From NCBI GenBank assembly GCA_964588335.1, contig CAZPOV010000002.1:253389-317388 (forward strand): 64,000 nucleotides of DNA, read 5' to 3'. This document shows, one piece after another, positions 26,798 to 35,684 of the stretch (its first letter is position 1; each line of letters opens with the position of its first letter). The notes beneath the pieces are model-generated. The model saw only the letters and a program-made list of their open reading frames with translations, was not told the DNA's origin and made no database searches. The position numbers were made by a program, and so were the translations under genes. Origin of the DNA: JAGQZY01 sp964588335 (GTDB taxonomy: Bacteria; Bdellovibrionota; Bdellovibrionia; Bdellovibrionales; JAGQZY01).

Positions 26798-27399
26798 CGA
26801 CCGCGCCCCAATTGATATTGGATGGGTACGATAAACTCACCATTGCCCTGGTAGGCTTTGGGTAGGGGCTTAAAGGAGCCCAATTCCGTGATCAAATCGC
26901 GAGCGGCTCGGTTAAGAGCCTCATGGGCTGAGGCTTTGATGATTTCAACACCAGTAAAAGCGCCTTCGGCATTGATATTGAGCCGAACAGTCACGGTTCC
27001 GGTTTGCTCCAAAACCATGGCTCGGCGAGGGTAAAAACGGTTTCTTTCAATAAAGTCTTTCAAGTCTTGCGCGTAACTCGCCACCGCCAGCAACTGTGGG
27101 TTCGGACTTCCCCCTTCGATTTCGGGTGCGTTCTCTTTGTCATTACCCAGTGTATCCGATCTTTTTGCTTCATTGGGATAATCGGAGTCTTCGGTTTCTT
27201 TGGGTTTTTTGGGCTGAGTTTTCTTGGTGCCTTTGATTCGCTGCTTCTGAGCCTTTTGTGTGGTGTTAAGAAGTGACACCATACCGGTGCTGGTGTTGCG
27301 CGAGGCGGGCGGGGAGGATTGGCTGTAAAAATACAGGAAGGCTCCCAGTGCCACATGTAAAACAATACTGATTGAGAGACCTTTTTCCCATTCTTCCAT
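26794..27399 (-). CDS. TonB-family energy transducer
   Basis: A 201-aa protein with one N-terminal membrane helix (about 10-26), a Lys/Pro-rich periplasmic linker (TKKTQPKKPKETE) and a C-terminal TonB domain (YPRRAMVLEQTGTVTVRLNI ... FIVPIQYQL). It carries proton-motive energy from an ExbBD complex to outer-membrane receptors. No exbB or exbD is adjacent, so it must borrow a complex from elsewhere. Position next to a Fur-type gene and across from a receptor makes it a dedicated partner of that receptor. Confidence 0.85.
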   Translation of the reverse strand: MEEWEKGLSISIVLHVALGAFLYFYSQSSPPASRNTSTGMVSLLNTTQKAQKQRIKGTKKTQPKKPKETEDSDYPNEAKRSDTLGNDKENAPEIEGGSPNPQLLAVASYAQDLKDFIERNRFYPRRAMVLEQTGTVTVRLNINAEGAFTGVEIIKASAHEALNRAARDLITELGSFKPLPKAYQGNGEFIVPIQYQLGRGR

Positions 27400-27440
27400 G
27401 CCCTTTTATATGCCCTATGTCGAAAAGAAAGTCCAATATC

Positions 27441-27461
27441 TATTGCAAATAATTTGCAATA
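27441..27461. promoter_or_regulatory. Putative zinc-regulator operator 1 (perfect 21-bp palindrome)
   Basis: Two half-sites TATTGCAAAT in inverted orientation around one central A, a perfect 10-1-10 palindrome of the geometry expected for Fur-family boxes. It starts 42 bases upstream of the TonB-like start codon, in the divergent gap with the receptor gene. The same motif recurs at 27526-27546. Confidence 0.7.
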
Positions 27462-27525
27462 AAACCAAGCCCTTACACTTTACAGCTTAGTGGTCCTAGA
27501 AAAATTAAAAAATTGCACTGGCCTT

Positions 27526-27546
27526 TAATGCAAAAATATTGCAATA
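27526..27546. promoter_or_regulatory. Putative zinc-regulator operator 2
   Basis: Matches operator 1 at 17 of 21 positions and keeps the core TGCAA-N5-TTGCA. It ends 7 bases before the receptor start codon and overlaps its ribosome-binding region, so bound repressor would block receptor expression directly. Confidence 0.6.
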
Positions 27547-27553
27547 AGAGAAT

Positions 27554-29548
27554 ATGAAAACTTATTCGATCCTTCCGCTATGTATTCTTTTTTGTTTAAC
27601 GCCGCTTTCGAGTTGGTCTCAGGATCACTCTGAAGATGGAGACAGTCACCACGATTCGGTTGTGCATTTAGGACCCATCCAAGTCTTAGGGGAAATGGGC
27701 AAAAGTGATATTCTTCACACCGTGCCGACGGTTTCTAACTTACACGGCGATGCTCTCTTTAAAAAAGGTAAAAATTCCTTAGGCGAAACCTTACGCAACG
27801 AATTGGGAGTCAATGCCACTCAATTTGGCCCGGCCGCCAGCCGACCGGTGATTCGCGGTCTCGAGGGTGATCGAATTCGCATTTTACAAAATGGAATTGG
27901 CGTTTTGGATGCCTCGGGGACCAGTCAAGACCACGCGGTGCCAATCAATCCTTTGACCGCTGAAAGTGTCGAGGTGGTTCGTGGCCCCATCAGTCTTCTG
28001 TACGGGTCGTCGGCTGTTGGTGGCGTCGTCAATATCGTTAACTCCCGTATTCATAAAACCTACTATCCTGGATTTCTTGGTGGGTTGGATTTCAAATCTG
28101 AAAGTGTCAACAGTGGACAAAGTTACGGCGCCAAAATGGACTATGGCGCCAATAATTTTATGGTTCACGTCGATGGCCACTACAACCGGGCCATGAACAC
28201 CCAAACTCCCGAGGGAGTGATTGAAAACAGTGAAATGGAACAGCACAGTGCTGCTATAGGGACCACTTATTTTACCGAGTCAAAAAATTATTTGGGTCTA
28301 TCCTATTCAACCTTCCAAAATATTTACGGTGTGGTGAGTGAACTGGATGTGGATATTGCTTTAAAGCAGCAGCGCTTAGACTTAGCCGGCTACCACAAAC
28401 TCGATGGATTTTTTAAAGCTGTTCAATTGAAGTCGGCGCAAACTTTTTATAAGCACACGGAGTACGAAGATGGCTCGACAGGGACTATTTTTGAAAATAC
28501 GGGGAATGAAACTCGGGTCGAGCTTGTGCAACGCAATCGCGGCGGCTGGCACGGAGTTCTTGGACTACAAAGTCAAATTCTAGAACTGAGTGCTCTCGGT
28601 GATGAGGCTTTTCTTCCGACCACCGATTCGTCGTCGTTGGCCCTTTTTGCTTTTGAAGAAAAAGAATTGGATAATTGGAAAATTAATGGGGGCGGTCGTG
28701 TCGAGGCTTCTCAACTACAAACCGACGCCGACGGGTTTGCTATCGGTGCTCAAGAAAAAGACTTTCTTGTGGGAAGCTTGGCCGTCGATGCCCTGTATGA
28801 AATCAGTGACACAACGTCATCGGCTTTGAATGTTTCTTACAATGAAAGAGCTCCCACTTACCAAGAGCTTTTCGCTAACGGACCGCATTTGGCGGTCGGT
28901 GTGTTTGAACAGGGTGATCCCGACATGGAAAAAGAAACATCCCTGGCCGTGGAATGGACGATTAAACGCAAAACCCCCCTCTTCTTTGTGGCCTTCACCG
29001 CTTTCAATCAAGAGTTTTCAAACTATATCAGTTTAAATCCGACGGGAACTTTCGCTGACACCGATGGGACTCCTGGACCCAGCAGTGACGATTTCGAAAT
29101 ATTTAATTACCAAAGACAATCGGCACGAATCAACGGTGCTGAGTTTGAAGCCTCACACGTGATCCACGGCTTTTACAGTTTTCGTTTCACCACGGACTAT
29201 TTGTATGGGCAAAACACCGAGACCAACAAACCGTTACCACGTATTTCACCCTTACGGTTGGGGCTTGAGTTGGCCTACGACGATCGCACGTTTGCCGCCT
29301 CGGCGATTTGGAGAAACGTATTTAAACAAACTCGCACGGCTCCTCAGGAAACAGCGACCGACGGCTATAACACTCTTGACGTCAATTTTGATTATAATAT
29401 GAACATGGGCGGGTCTTCGCTTTTCAAATTGTACGCTCAGGTCAATAATATTGCTGATGCCAAAGCGCGAAATCATGTGTCCATCATCAAAGATCGCCTC
29501 CTCTTGCCAGGGAGAAACCTCGTGGTCGGGGCCCGCTATATTTTCTAA
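27554..29548 (+). CDS. znuD: ZnuD-like TonB-dependent outer-membrane receptor
   Basis: A 664-aa TonB-dependent receptor. After the signal peptide comes a His/Asp-rich stretch (DHSEDGDSHHDSVVH), then the plug domain with RPVIRGLEGDRIRILQNG and DASGTSQDHAVPINP, which closely resemble the zinc receptor ZnuD, then a 22-strand barrel ending in a Phe (ARYIF). Expected to import zinc or a zinc chelate using the TonB-like protein encoded divergently. Two palindromic boxes upstream suggest repression by the neighbouring Fur-family regulator when zinc is plentiful. Haem or another metal is possible but less likely. Confidence 0.88.
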   Translation: MKTYSILPLCILFCLTPLSSWSQDHSEDGDSHHDSVVHLGPIQVLGEMGKSDILHTVPTVSNLHGDALFKKGKNSLGETLRNELGVNATQFGPAASRPVIRGLEGDRIRILQNGIGVLDASGTSQDHAVPINPLTAESVEVVRGPISLLYGSSAVGGVVNIVNSRIHKTYYPGFLGGLDFKSESVNSGQSYGAKMDYGANNFMVHVDGHYNRAMNTQTPEGVIENSEMEQHSAAIGTTYFTESKNYLGLSYSTFQNIYGVVSELDVDIALKQQRLDLAGYHKLDGFFKAVQLKSAQTFYKHTEYEDGSTGTIFENTGNETRVELVQRNRGGWHGVLGLQSQILELSALGDEAFLPTTDSSSLALFAFEEKELDNWKINGGGRVEASQLQTDADGFAIGAQEKDFLVGSLAVDALYEISDTTSSALNVSYNERAPTYQELFANGPHLAVGVFEQGDPDMEKETSLAVEWTIKRKTPLFFVAFTAFNQEFSNYISLNPTGTFADTDGTPGPSSDDFEIFNYQRQSARINGAEFEASHVIHGFYSFRFTTDYLYGQNTETNKPLPRISPLRLGLELAYDDRTFAASAIWRNVFKQTRTAPQETATDGYNTLDVNFDYNMNMGGSSLFKLYAQVNNIADAKARNHVSIIKDRLLLPGRNLVVGARYIF

Positions 29549-29746
29549 TTGGTAAACTTTACCCGGGCCCGGCCCCAAGTCGAATCGTCATCTCCCTTAA
29601 AACCAGGGGCGGTGACGAGATGAATGTAAATCCTCCCTCTTTAAAAAGCCCCCTTTTTGCGAAAAATTAACAATCTGACGGAAGAACTGGAAGTTCCGGG
29701 CCCTCTCAGTATACTTTGGCGCAACAACCGAAAAGGGAGTCAATCA

Positions 29747-30061
29747 ATGAAAATGTTAATCGCCTCAATCGTAGTATTCTGTGCCTCAACCGCTTTTGCC
29801 TTTGGTGGAGAAATCATTCCATCACAATTTGCTCAATGGGATAGCCAGTCACAATATGAAAACGCCGTCGACGCTGTTGCTGATTTTGCCGCAGCCAATG
29901 CCTGCATGAGCAACATCACTGTTGAAAGAGCCGGTGGACGACTTTTAGTGACGGATGTGGACAGCGGCAAGCAAATGCTGGTTAACGTCTACGTAAGCCT
30001 GTTTCAAATTGGTAAAGGCTGGCAAGTTAAAAAAGTCGCTGGTCAAACCAGTTGTGACTGA
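29747..30061 (+). CDS. Small exported protein of unknown function
   Basis: A 104-aa protein with signal peptide ending near TAFA and a compact mature domain of about 85 residues with two cysteines (NACMSN and TSCD at the C-terminus) that may form a disulfide. The ATG at 29747 has AAAGGGAG upstream, excluding a longer frame starting at 29657. A terminator follows. No family recognised. Confidence 0.72.
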   Translation: MKMLIASIVVFCASTAFAFGGEIIPSQFAQWDSQSQYENAVDAVADFAAANACMSNITVERAGGRLLVTDVDSGKQMLVNVYVSLFQIGKGWQVKKVAGQTSCD

Positions 30062-30163
30062 TTCGATATAAAAAAGAAATTTGGATCCAGATGTGATCCA
30101 ATCTAGAATCTCCTTGATTCTTGTAGTTAGACCTTTAAAAATTTTGCTTTAACGAAATTTTAT

Positions 30164-30189
30164 CCCTGACCTGAACAGTCGGGGTTTTT
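30164..30189 (+). terminator. Intrinsic terminator
   Basis: Stem CCCTGAC / GTCGGGG (one T-G wobble) with a 7-base loop, followed by TTTTTATTTT, about 100 bases downstream of the small exported protein gene and touching the end of the convergent nucleosidase gene. Confidence 0.65.
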
Positions 30190-30853
30190 ATTTTCTTAAA
30201 AACCCATCCAAGACTTTGACAAGAGATTTCATACATTGTGGCAAGTGGGTGTTAAAATCTTGGCTGGCGTTGGCGCTGGCCGAATCGGTGATACCACGAA
30301 ATTCAAAATAGGGTCGTGAATTGAATTTGGCGGCTCGCACGGCACCGGCGGACTCCCAGGCAACGGCGATGGCGCCGGTACTGGCGTGCAAGTGTCGCGC
30401 TCTATCGCGATCGACGATATCTTCATCGCCACTGGCTAAGGTGCCTTCGATAAGGGAGGGGTGAAGCGAGCTTTGGGTCCACTGGCTGTTTTGGGTGAAA
30501 AACTCTGGGAGCGTGGGATTAGAGACAAAGCCTTCTTTGTAGTCGTGTTCAATAATTTTTTGCACCGACAAAACACCTCCGACGGGTGCGGCTTCGGTGA
30601 GGCCGCCGGCGGCTCCAATAACGATGACATTTTCTATGGAAGGAAAGCGATCGAGCCAGTATTGGGTTTGTAAGGCCATTTGCGCTTTGCCATGCCCGCC
30701 GACACAAACAGCGGCTCTCCATGCCGGTATTTCAATATGCCAACGTCCCTGAGACTGTTTTCGACTTTTCTCCAGTCCCAGTTTGACAACAGCCTCCTCG
30801 GTGGAGGTCCATTCTTTCTTTAAAGGACATAAAATCAAATGGGCCGGTGTCAT
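30188..30853 (-). CDS. MTA/SAH-type nucleosidase-like protein
   Basis: A 221-aa member of the PNP/UDP phosphorylase superfamily. VIGAAGGL, the GTLASGDEDIV segment, AVAWESAGAVRAA (matching the AVEMEGAA region) and the catalytic-type Asp in FRGITDSAS support a nucleosidase such as methylthioadenosine/SAH or futalosine nucleosidase. The usual EMEGAA motif reads WESAGA, so the key ribose-binding Glu is kept but the context differs. The start at 30853 has GAGG 5 bases before it. A single gene divergent from a membrane protein. Confidence 0.7.
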   Translation of the reverse strand: MTPAHLILCPLKKEWTSTEEAVVKLGLEKSRKQSQGRWHIEIPAWRAAVCVGGHGKAQMALQTQYWLDRFPSIENVIVIGAAGGLTEAAPVGGVLSVQKIIEHDYKEGFVSNPTLPEFFTQNSQWTQSSLHPSLIEGTLASGDEDIVDRDRARHLHASTGAIAVAWESAGAVRAAKFNSRPYFEFRGITDSASANASQDFNTHLPQCMKSLVKVLDGFLRK

Positions 30854-30908
30854 GAAAACCTCGAAAAGTGGACTTGATGTCTTATCTGTATAGCCTAAAA
30901 TCATTGAT

Positions 30909-31910
30909 ATGCAAACCGGGGTGTTATGGGCGATCAGTCCACGATTCGATAAAATTTTCCTTTTGGCCTCGTTGTTGTTGCCACTTTTGTTCTATGGACT
31001 GTACCTGGCAATGGCGCCATGGGTTCAGAATCATTTGCCTGTTCAGCCGGAACTTTTTTTCTTTGTGCTTTTTACCGGCCTTTTTGATGCCCCCCACATC
31101 TTTCAAACTTTTTTTAGAACCCATGGCGATCGCGAAGTCTATATTAGGAATTCTTGGTTTTTCAATTTGAGTCTGGTATCGGCTTTGTTGCTGACTTTTT
31201 GTTTTTACTTCTTTGGTGAGCGCGAAATCTTTATTGCTTTTCTGGGTTTTTTGGGCGGCTGGCACATTGTCAGACAAAATATTGGTTTTCTGAAAGTTTA
31301 TCAATCAAAGGAGAGCCAAGGGTCCGTTCTCTTTCATCATCGAGAAAGACTGTTCGTTTACTCGACATGGATTTATTTTCTTTTTCGCGAAGTCAACAGT
31401 CGCTCCGAGTGGCTGCCGATTACTTGGCAAGAGAAGGATCTCTTTTTAACTCTTGATATTCTAACTTCGGCACTGTGGATGGCTGTTTTTATCTGGCTTC
31501 TGGCATATCAATGGCGACGCCGACCTACGCGTTCTGGTCAATGGCCTAAAACCATCTTCTTATACGGCCAATCGTTGATCTTTTTTATTCTGGCCCACCT
31601 TCAAACTCCATTTTTAATAATGGTGGCATTGGCGACCATCACTCATGCCTGGCAGTATCATGGCTGGATCAATCACTATTATAAGAAGCGGCAGTTGGGA
31701 ACAAAATGGGTGCATCTGGTCTTTTACAGCACCTGGCTGGTGGGGCTTTTTCTTATGATGGAAGGCCTAGGGATTATTGGTTCGGACGTTTTTAACCGCA
31801 GAATCGTATCATTGGCCGCGATCTACAATGGGTTTGTCTTATGGCATTACTTCATTGATGGCTTTATTTGGCGTTTTAAAAGCCAGCCAGAACTAAAACG
31901 GCTGGTCTAG
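30909..31910 (+). CDS. His-rich polytopic membrane protein
   Basis: A 333-aa integral membrane protein with about eight or nine hydrophobic helices. Histidines occur in or beside helices in repeated patterns: DAPHIFQTFFRTH, GGWHIVRQNIGF, THAWQYHGWINHYY and LWHYFIDGFIWRF. Such a layout is seen in membrane metal enzymes (for instance the Brp/Blh carotenoid oxygenases), but I cannot assign it to that family. Single gene, divergent from the nucleosidase gene. Function unknown. Confidence 0.7.
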   Translation: MQTGVLWAISPRFDKIFLLASLLLPLLFYGLYLAMAPWVQNHLPVQPELFFFVLFTGLFDAPHIFQTFFRTHGDREVYIRNSWFFNLSLVSALLLTFCFYFFGEREIFIAFLGFLGGWHIVRQNIGFLKVYQSKESQGSVLFHHRERLFVYSTWIYFLFREVNSRSEWLPITWQEKDLFLTLDILTSALWMAVFIWLLAYQWRRRPTRSGQWPKTIFLYGQSLIFFILAHLQTPFLIMVALATITHAWQYHGWINHYYKKRQLGTKWVHLVFYSTWLVGLFLMMEGLGIIGSDVFNRRIVSLAAIYNGFVLWHYFIDGFIWRFKSQPELKRLV

Positions 31911-32004
31911 AGCCTCTATTCGTCTCAAATTGCAACGTTCAAAATACTGTCATGTTGTGAGGCTATTCTTAATTCACAGGCGACATCCAATGAAGGGGGA
32001 TGAA

Positions 32005-32520
32005 ATGAAGAAAGTAAAAGCAGCTTTAATAGCATTAACCATAGTTTTATTAGCAGGACCCACCCTAGCAGCTGATTTTGATACCTCGGACTACGACAGC
32101 GGCGTGACCAATTACTTGATGGAGCTTCATGAAAGGTTGATGCGTTCAGAGATTTCTCAACAACAATTTAAAAAGTTGTATGATCATTTGGCAAAAGATC
32201 CCAATGGCGAAAATTTGGCGAAGGTCACCATGGCGATGGTGAATCAGGCTCAGAAACAGGGTAAAGGACTTAGCGATCAAGCTTTCGTGATTTTTGTTCA
32301 CCGAGTTGTTTTAGGGCAATTCTCTCTCCGTCGCAATTACAGTCGCGAGATGGTTGCTGAAGATCTTGCTAAGCTTGAGTCGGGGAAAGTGAAACAGTTT
32401 GACATTCTCAAGCAACGATTGGCATCAGAGATGGGTCAAGATCGCATGGGCGAAATTATGACCGGTGAAATGATCCAGCAAGAACGGTTTAAACATTTCC
32501 AACTGTCTGCGAACAAGTGA
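32005..32520 (+). CDS. Exported protein of unknown function
   Basis: A 171-aa protein with signal peptide ending near TLAA and an almost entirely alpha-helical, charged mature part with several Met and Gln residues. The ATG at 32005 is preferred because GGGGGA stands 6 bases upstream; ATGs at 31930 and 31990 lack ribosome sites. No recognised domain. A hairpin follows about 60 bases downstream. Confidence 0.7.
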   Translation: MKKVKAALIALTIVLLAGPTLAADFDTSDYDSGVTNYLMELHERLMRSEISQQQFKKLYDHLAKDPNGENLAKVTMAMVNQAQKQGKGLSDQAFVIFVHRVVLGQFSLRRNYSREMVAEDLAKLESGKVKQFDILKQRLASEMGQDRMGEIMTGEMIQQERFKHFQLSANK

Positions 32521-32846
32521 TTTATGTTGACTCTATTGTTTGTCTATTGGTTTCGAAAAACCTTTAAAAATTATCAGATGCAAAGACTTTCGGGACTGAG
32601 TCCCGAAGAGTGTCTTTAATAATTCGCACGATCTTCGAAGTCATCCCTACCTTTCTACAATCTTGTATTGATAAAATTTTCAGTCCACATAATAAAACCG
32701 CTTAGGAATGAAGCGGTTTATCCCTTTGCTGAAAAACAAACAGTATCTGAAGCTCTTTCTTAGGGTTTCTTATAGCTCCTATAGTATCCCGTTATTTGAT
32801 TTAAAATCGGTCTTATTACAATATCTCCCTATTCTGGGGGGGAGAT
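32521..32846. other. Intergenic region with two hairpins
   Basis: Two inverted repeats are visible. TTCGGGACT / AGTCCCGAA around one base (32589-32607) sits inside a longer imperfect stem 32582-32617 and could end the upstream transcript, though no T tract follows. AAAACCGCTT / AAGCGGTTTA (32694-32720) is a second stem. No credible gene. Confidence 0.5.
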
Positions 32847-33332
32847 ATGACATCCGTTTTGGCTATCGCCACGATATTAATTTTTTCGACAAATGTTCAA
32901 GCCGATGAAAACACCAACGGTTCGGTTCAATTCAGTGTGTCCGAGCTTAAGGACTTGTCGCCATTTGATGACAATGTGCAAAAGCAAGTCTTGCAGGATG
33001 TTTTAGAGATTATGGGACAAAGCCTTGATCCTGAAATGGCGGTTCCAGAGATTCGAGTTTCAGAGTCGGTGTCCTTGCAGGAAACCAAGATTGTCAATGC
33101 GGCCGAGTCTCAAGGAATGCCTGGGTGGGCCTTTGAGAAAGGTATCAATATGTATTTGTTTGATCTGAATATTATTATTTTGGGTTCTGATATGAAACTC
33201 CACAATCTGGCCCACGAATACGCTCACTACGTCCAGTACAAGTATAAAAAAGTAGGCAAACAGGAATTTGCTTTCGATTATTTAGAGTTCGAAGCTGTTG
33301 AAGTGCAGCGGCACTTTAAGTTTGAAGATTAA
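32847..33332 (+). CDS. Exported HExxH protein, putative zinc metallopeptidase
   Basis: A 161-aa protein with a short signal peptide ending near VQA. The motif AHEYAHYVQYKY (His123, Glu124, His127) is a zinc-metallopeptidase HExxH, and a downstream FEAVEVQ could supply a third, glutamate ligand in the gluzincin manner. The protein is small for a full protease and may be a minimal peptidase or a binding protein. A G-rich run directly before the ATG serves as ribosome site. Single gene. Confidence 0.6.
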   Translation: MTSVLAIATILIFSTNVQADENTNGSVQFSVSELKDLSPFDDNVQKQVLQDVLEIMGQSLDPEMAVPEIRVSESVSLQETKIVNAAESQGMPGWAFEKGINMYLFDLNIIILGSDMKLHNLAHEYAHYVQYKYKKVGKQEFAFDYLEFEAVEVQRHFKFED

Positions 33333-33438
33333 AAAAGGACAGGATGCCGAGCTCACCGAACAATAATGTCTCAAAGTTGTTTGGTGCAAGCCCGACACCC
33401 ATTTCATGAGGTGATTGGGGTGACCCCGAGAACGAGGG

Positions 33439-33798
33439 TCAGGCGTGTTTATTCGAGTTTTCCTGAATTTTCGTAAAAAGATAGGTAAAAGCTCCGGTGG
33501 ATACGCCCAAGCTGGCCAACCGGTAAATCCGTTTCCGACCGATTAAAAACAGACCCAAAGCACCCAGTCCCATGGACTTTTTCGGGTTGGCTTTAATCCA
33601 TTGTTTAATTCTTTCGAAATCCAGAGCCTCAGTCGAGTCAGGGGCGTGACCGGTTTCTGCGGCGGTATTGAATTTCTTAATAGCTTCATCACGATCAAAA
33701 TCAGTCTGATCGGCAATCGACGCCTGTAAACGTCCATTGCTGGGTGAATTGACTTTCTCGCTTGATGGTTGGTCCGTGGATGATTGGTTTTTCTGCAT
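33439..33798 (-). CDS. Small protein with C-terminal membrane anchor
   Basis: A 119-aa protein: a polar, probably disordered N-terminal half, then an amphipathic segment and one or two hydrophobic stretches (SMGLGALGLFLIG and YRLASLGVSTGAFTYLF), so tail-anchored. GGAGG stands 7 bases before the ATG. No family recognised. Single gene. Confidence 0.6.
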   Translation of the reverse strand: MQKNQSSTDQPSSEKVNSPSNGRLQASIADQTDFDRDEAIKKFNTAAETGHAPDSTEALDFERIKQWIKANPKKSMGLGALGLFLIGRKRIYRLASLGVSTGAFTYLFTKIQENSNKHA

Positions 33799-33940
33799 GT
33801 CATATCCTCCAGGTAATGACTCTACGGGAGGGGAGGAAACAAAACCTTTCCCATACGTTTAAAATTTATGTAGGAACGTGCAAATCTGAAAATAGCGAGA
33901 TGAGAGACAGAATCCCGCTGACAAGCAATGTCAGAATTTA

Positions 33941-34294
33941 TCAGGTTTTCGACCAAACGGCCAATTCGTAACCATTGGGATCTATAAACTGAAAGCGCTG
34001 GCCACCGGGAAAAGCAAAGGTCTCTTTACTGATTATCCCGCCGGCGTCGATGATTGTTTGACGGGTTTGTTGCAAGTTTTCCGAGTACAAGATCACCAGT
34101 GGTCCGCCCGTTTTTATGTCTTCAGACAGAAAAAAGCCACCAGCCTCAGATCCGCTCGCATCTTTAAAGGCGGCATAGCTCGGGGAATAATCAGTGAACG
34201 ACCAGTCAAAGGCCTTGCGGTAAAACGTTTTACTGATTTCCATATTCTTAACATTGAACTCGATATAATTAATATAATGATGAACAGGCGTCAT
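33941..34294 (-). CDS. VOC-superfamily (glyoxalase-like) protein
   Basis: A 117-aa vicinal-oxygen-chelate protein with the beta-alpha-beta-beta-beta repeat pattern: NYIEFNVKNMEISKTFYRKAF at the start and FQFIDPNGYELAVW at the end. Metal ligands are plausible (an early His or Glu and the Glu of NGYELAV). Related proteins act as glyoxalases, dioxygenases or antibiotic-binding proteins; none can be chosen here. Single gene. Confidence 0.78.
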   Translation of the reverse strand: MTPVHHYINYIEFNVKNMEISKTFYRKAFDWSFTDYSPSYAAFKDASGSEAGGFFLSEDIKTGGPLVILYSENLQQTRQTIIDAGGIISKETFAFPGGQRFQFIDPNGYELAVWSKT

Positions 34295-34568
34295 TGGTTT
34301 CCTCGTTGAAGTAAAAAATGAGCACGATTTTTTTTGAAAGAATTTGTCAGTAATAGAAATGGGTCAAGATTTTTCTATGAAACCATCGATTAAAAAAACA
34401 GGTCAAGTGTGCTGAGTCCTGCCGAATCAGATGCGTTTGGTTCATCAGGGTCCAGTATTCAAGAGGTGCAGAGATTTCGATTCGCGGGGTTTTGAATGGG
34501 GCGGGTCGTGATGATTGTAAAAACTGGCTCTAGGCTCACTAGGACGTGCCTGTGTGAACGGGTTCTAG

Positions 34569-35198
34569 TTAAAGGGGGTCAGTGCGAAGCCAGCCGGTGA
34601 TGCTCCAGCGTTCGGCTTTGCAGGGTCTGACCTCATGCTCGATGCTGCTATCAAAGAGAATCATTCGGCCCGCTTCGGGATGGATCGTAAAAGTTTCTCC
34701 ATCGGGATGATAAAGAATCAATTCTCCACCGTCGTCTCCATTTAAAGTGGAAAGGTAAAGGACACAGCTTAAAACTCGTGCTGGCATCATACGATGGCGA
34801 TCCCGGTGTTTTTTATAGTGATCGCCCTTGTCGTATTTTGCAAAGTGACATTCGAAACGTTTGATCGGTAAAAAAAGCTCTCGCCGCGCCACTTGTAGCA
34901 GGCCGGTGTAAATATGAGAAAGAACGGCTCCAGCTGGACTTTCGAAATCGTCGATCCAGTGAATCTCGTCAGAACGAATGCTTTCCTTTACTTTTTTAAA
35001 AACACCTTTGCCAATTCTGGCTTTCTTAAGGCGACCTTCTGATTCAAGATGAAGGCCCCAAGTTTTAAACACTTCAACTTGGGTGTTTTCAATGAATGAA
35101 GGTGTTGTCCAAAATTGGTGTTGCGACATCGATTGAACAATGTCGACCAAATGGGGGCTCCAAAGTGAAGATTTTGTGGTGGTATTCAGTTCTGCCAA
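34569..35198 (-). CDS. 2-oxoglutarate/Fe(II) dioxygenase (prolyl 4-hydroxylase-like)
   Basis: A 209-aa protein whose C-terminal half matches the P4Hc fold: metal ligands HxD in YKKHRDRHR, a VLYLSTLNGDDGGELILY strand, and the distal His in SSIEHEVRPC followed by an Arg in RWSITGWLR for 2-oxoglutarate. Probably hydroxylates a protein or small molecule. No signal peptide, so cytoplasmic. Single gene with gaps of about 270 and 490 bases on either side. Confidence 0.82.
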   Translation of the reverse strand: MAELNTTTKSSLWSPHLVDIVQSMSQHQFWTTPSFIENTQVEVFKTWGLHLESEGRLKKARIGKGVFKKVKESIRSDEIHWIDDFESPAGAVLSHIYTGLLQVARRELFLPIKRFECHFAKYDKGDHYKKHRDRHRMMPARVLSCVLYLSTLNGDDGGELILYHPDGETFTIHPEAGRMILFDSSIEHEVRPCKAERWSITGWLRTDPL

Positions 35199-35684
35199 CC
35201 TTTCATTATAGTGATTGTCGACGACGCTAATCCTTTAAGCCTATCCATTTATTTGCAGTGGAAGGGACTGTGGGGTCAATCAAAACCTAATCAGTGCGAG
35301 TTTAAGGGTCTTCGCTGAGCAGACCTCTTCTCATCATTTTTCAAAGAATGAGGTCGAAATACAGGAAGTGGCGTAGAAAGTCGTCTTGATGTTTTTCAGC
35401 TTCAAAATCGGTTCTCTTCTTCTGGTATGCAAAAGGGGCTGCCAACGCCTTGCGTTCTATGACGGGGGTCGTAATCATCGTCAAAAGTACAAAAAACCGC
35501 TTTTTTTGACAAAACGACGAAGCAAAACCAAGGATTGAACTTTGATTCGTCTTGCCTCTGTTCACGACGAGGTGGCGTTTTAAATTGTATTTTTGAGGCC
35601 TTAGGGAGTGTTGACGGTTGTCGCCCTTTTTTTTACACCTTCGTCACACACAACGAATAACGAACATTCCTAAAGGGGGAAATT
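35199..35684. other. Intergenic, no supported gene
   Basis: A 486-base gap. A 74-codon minus-strand frame (35341-35565) has no ribosome site and low-complexity content, so I do not call it. The last 60 bases before 35685 should hold the promoter of the next gene. Confidence 0.5.

Noticed and set aside
32524..32619. 31-codon frame starting just after the exported protein gene
   Set aside because: No ribosome site, and its second half is explained by a hairpin (32582-32617).
35341..35565. 74-codon minus-strand frame
   Set aside because: No ribosome site, no domain-like pattern, lies alone in a gap.
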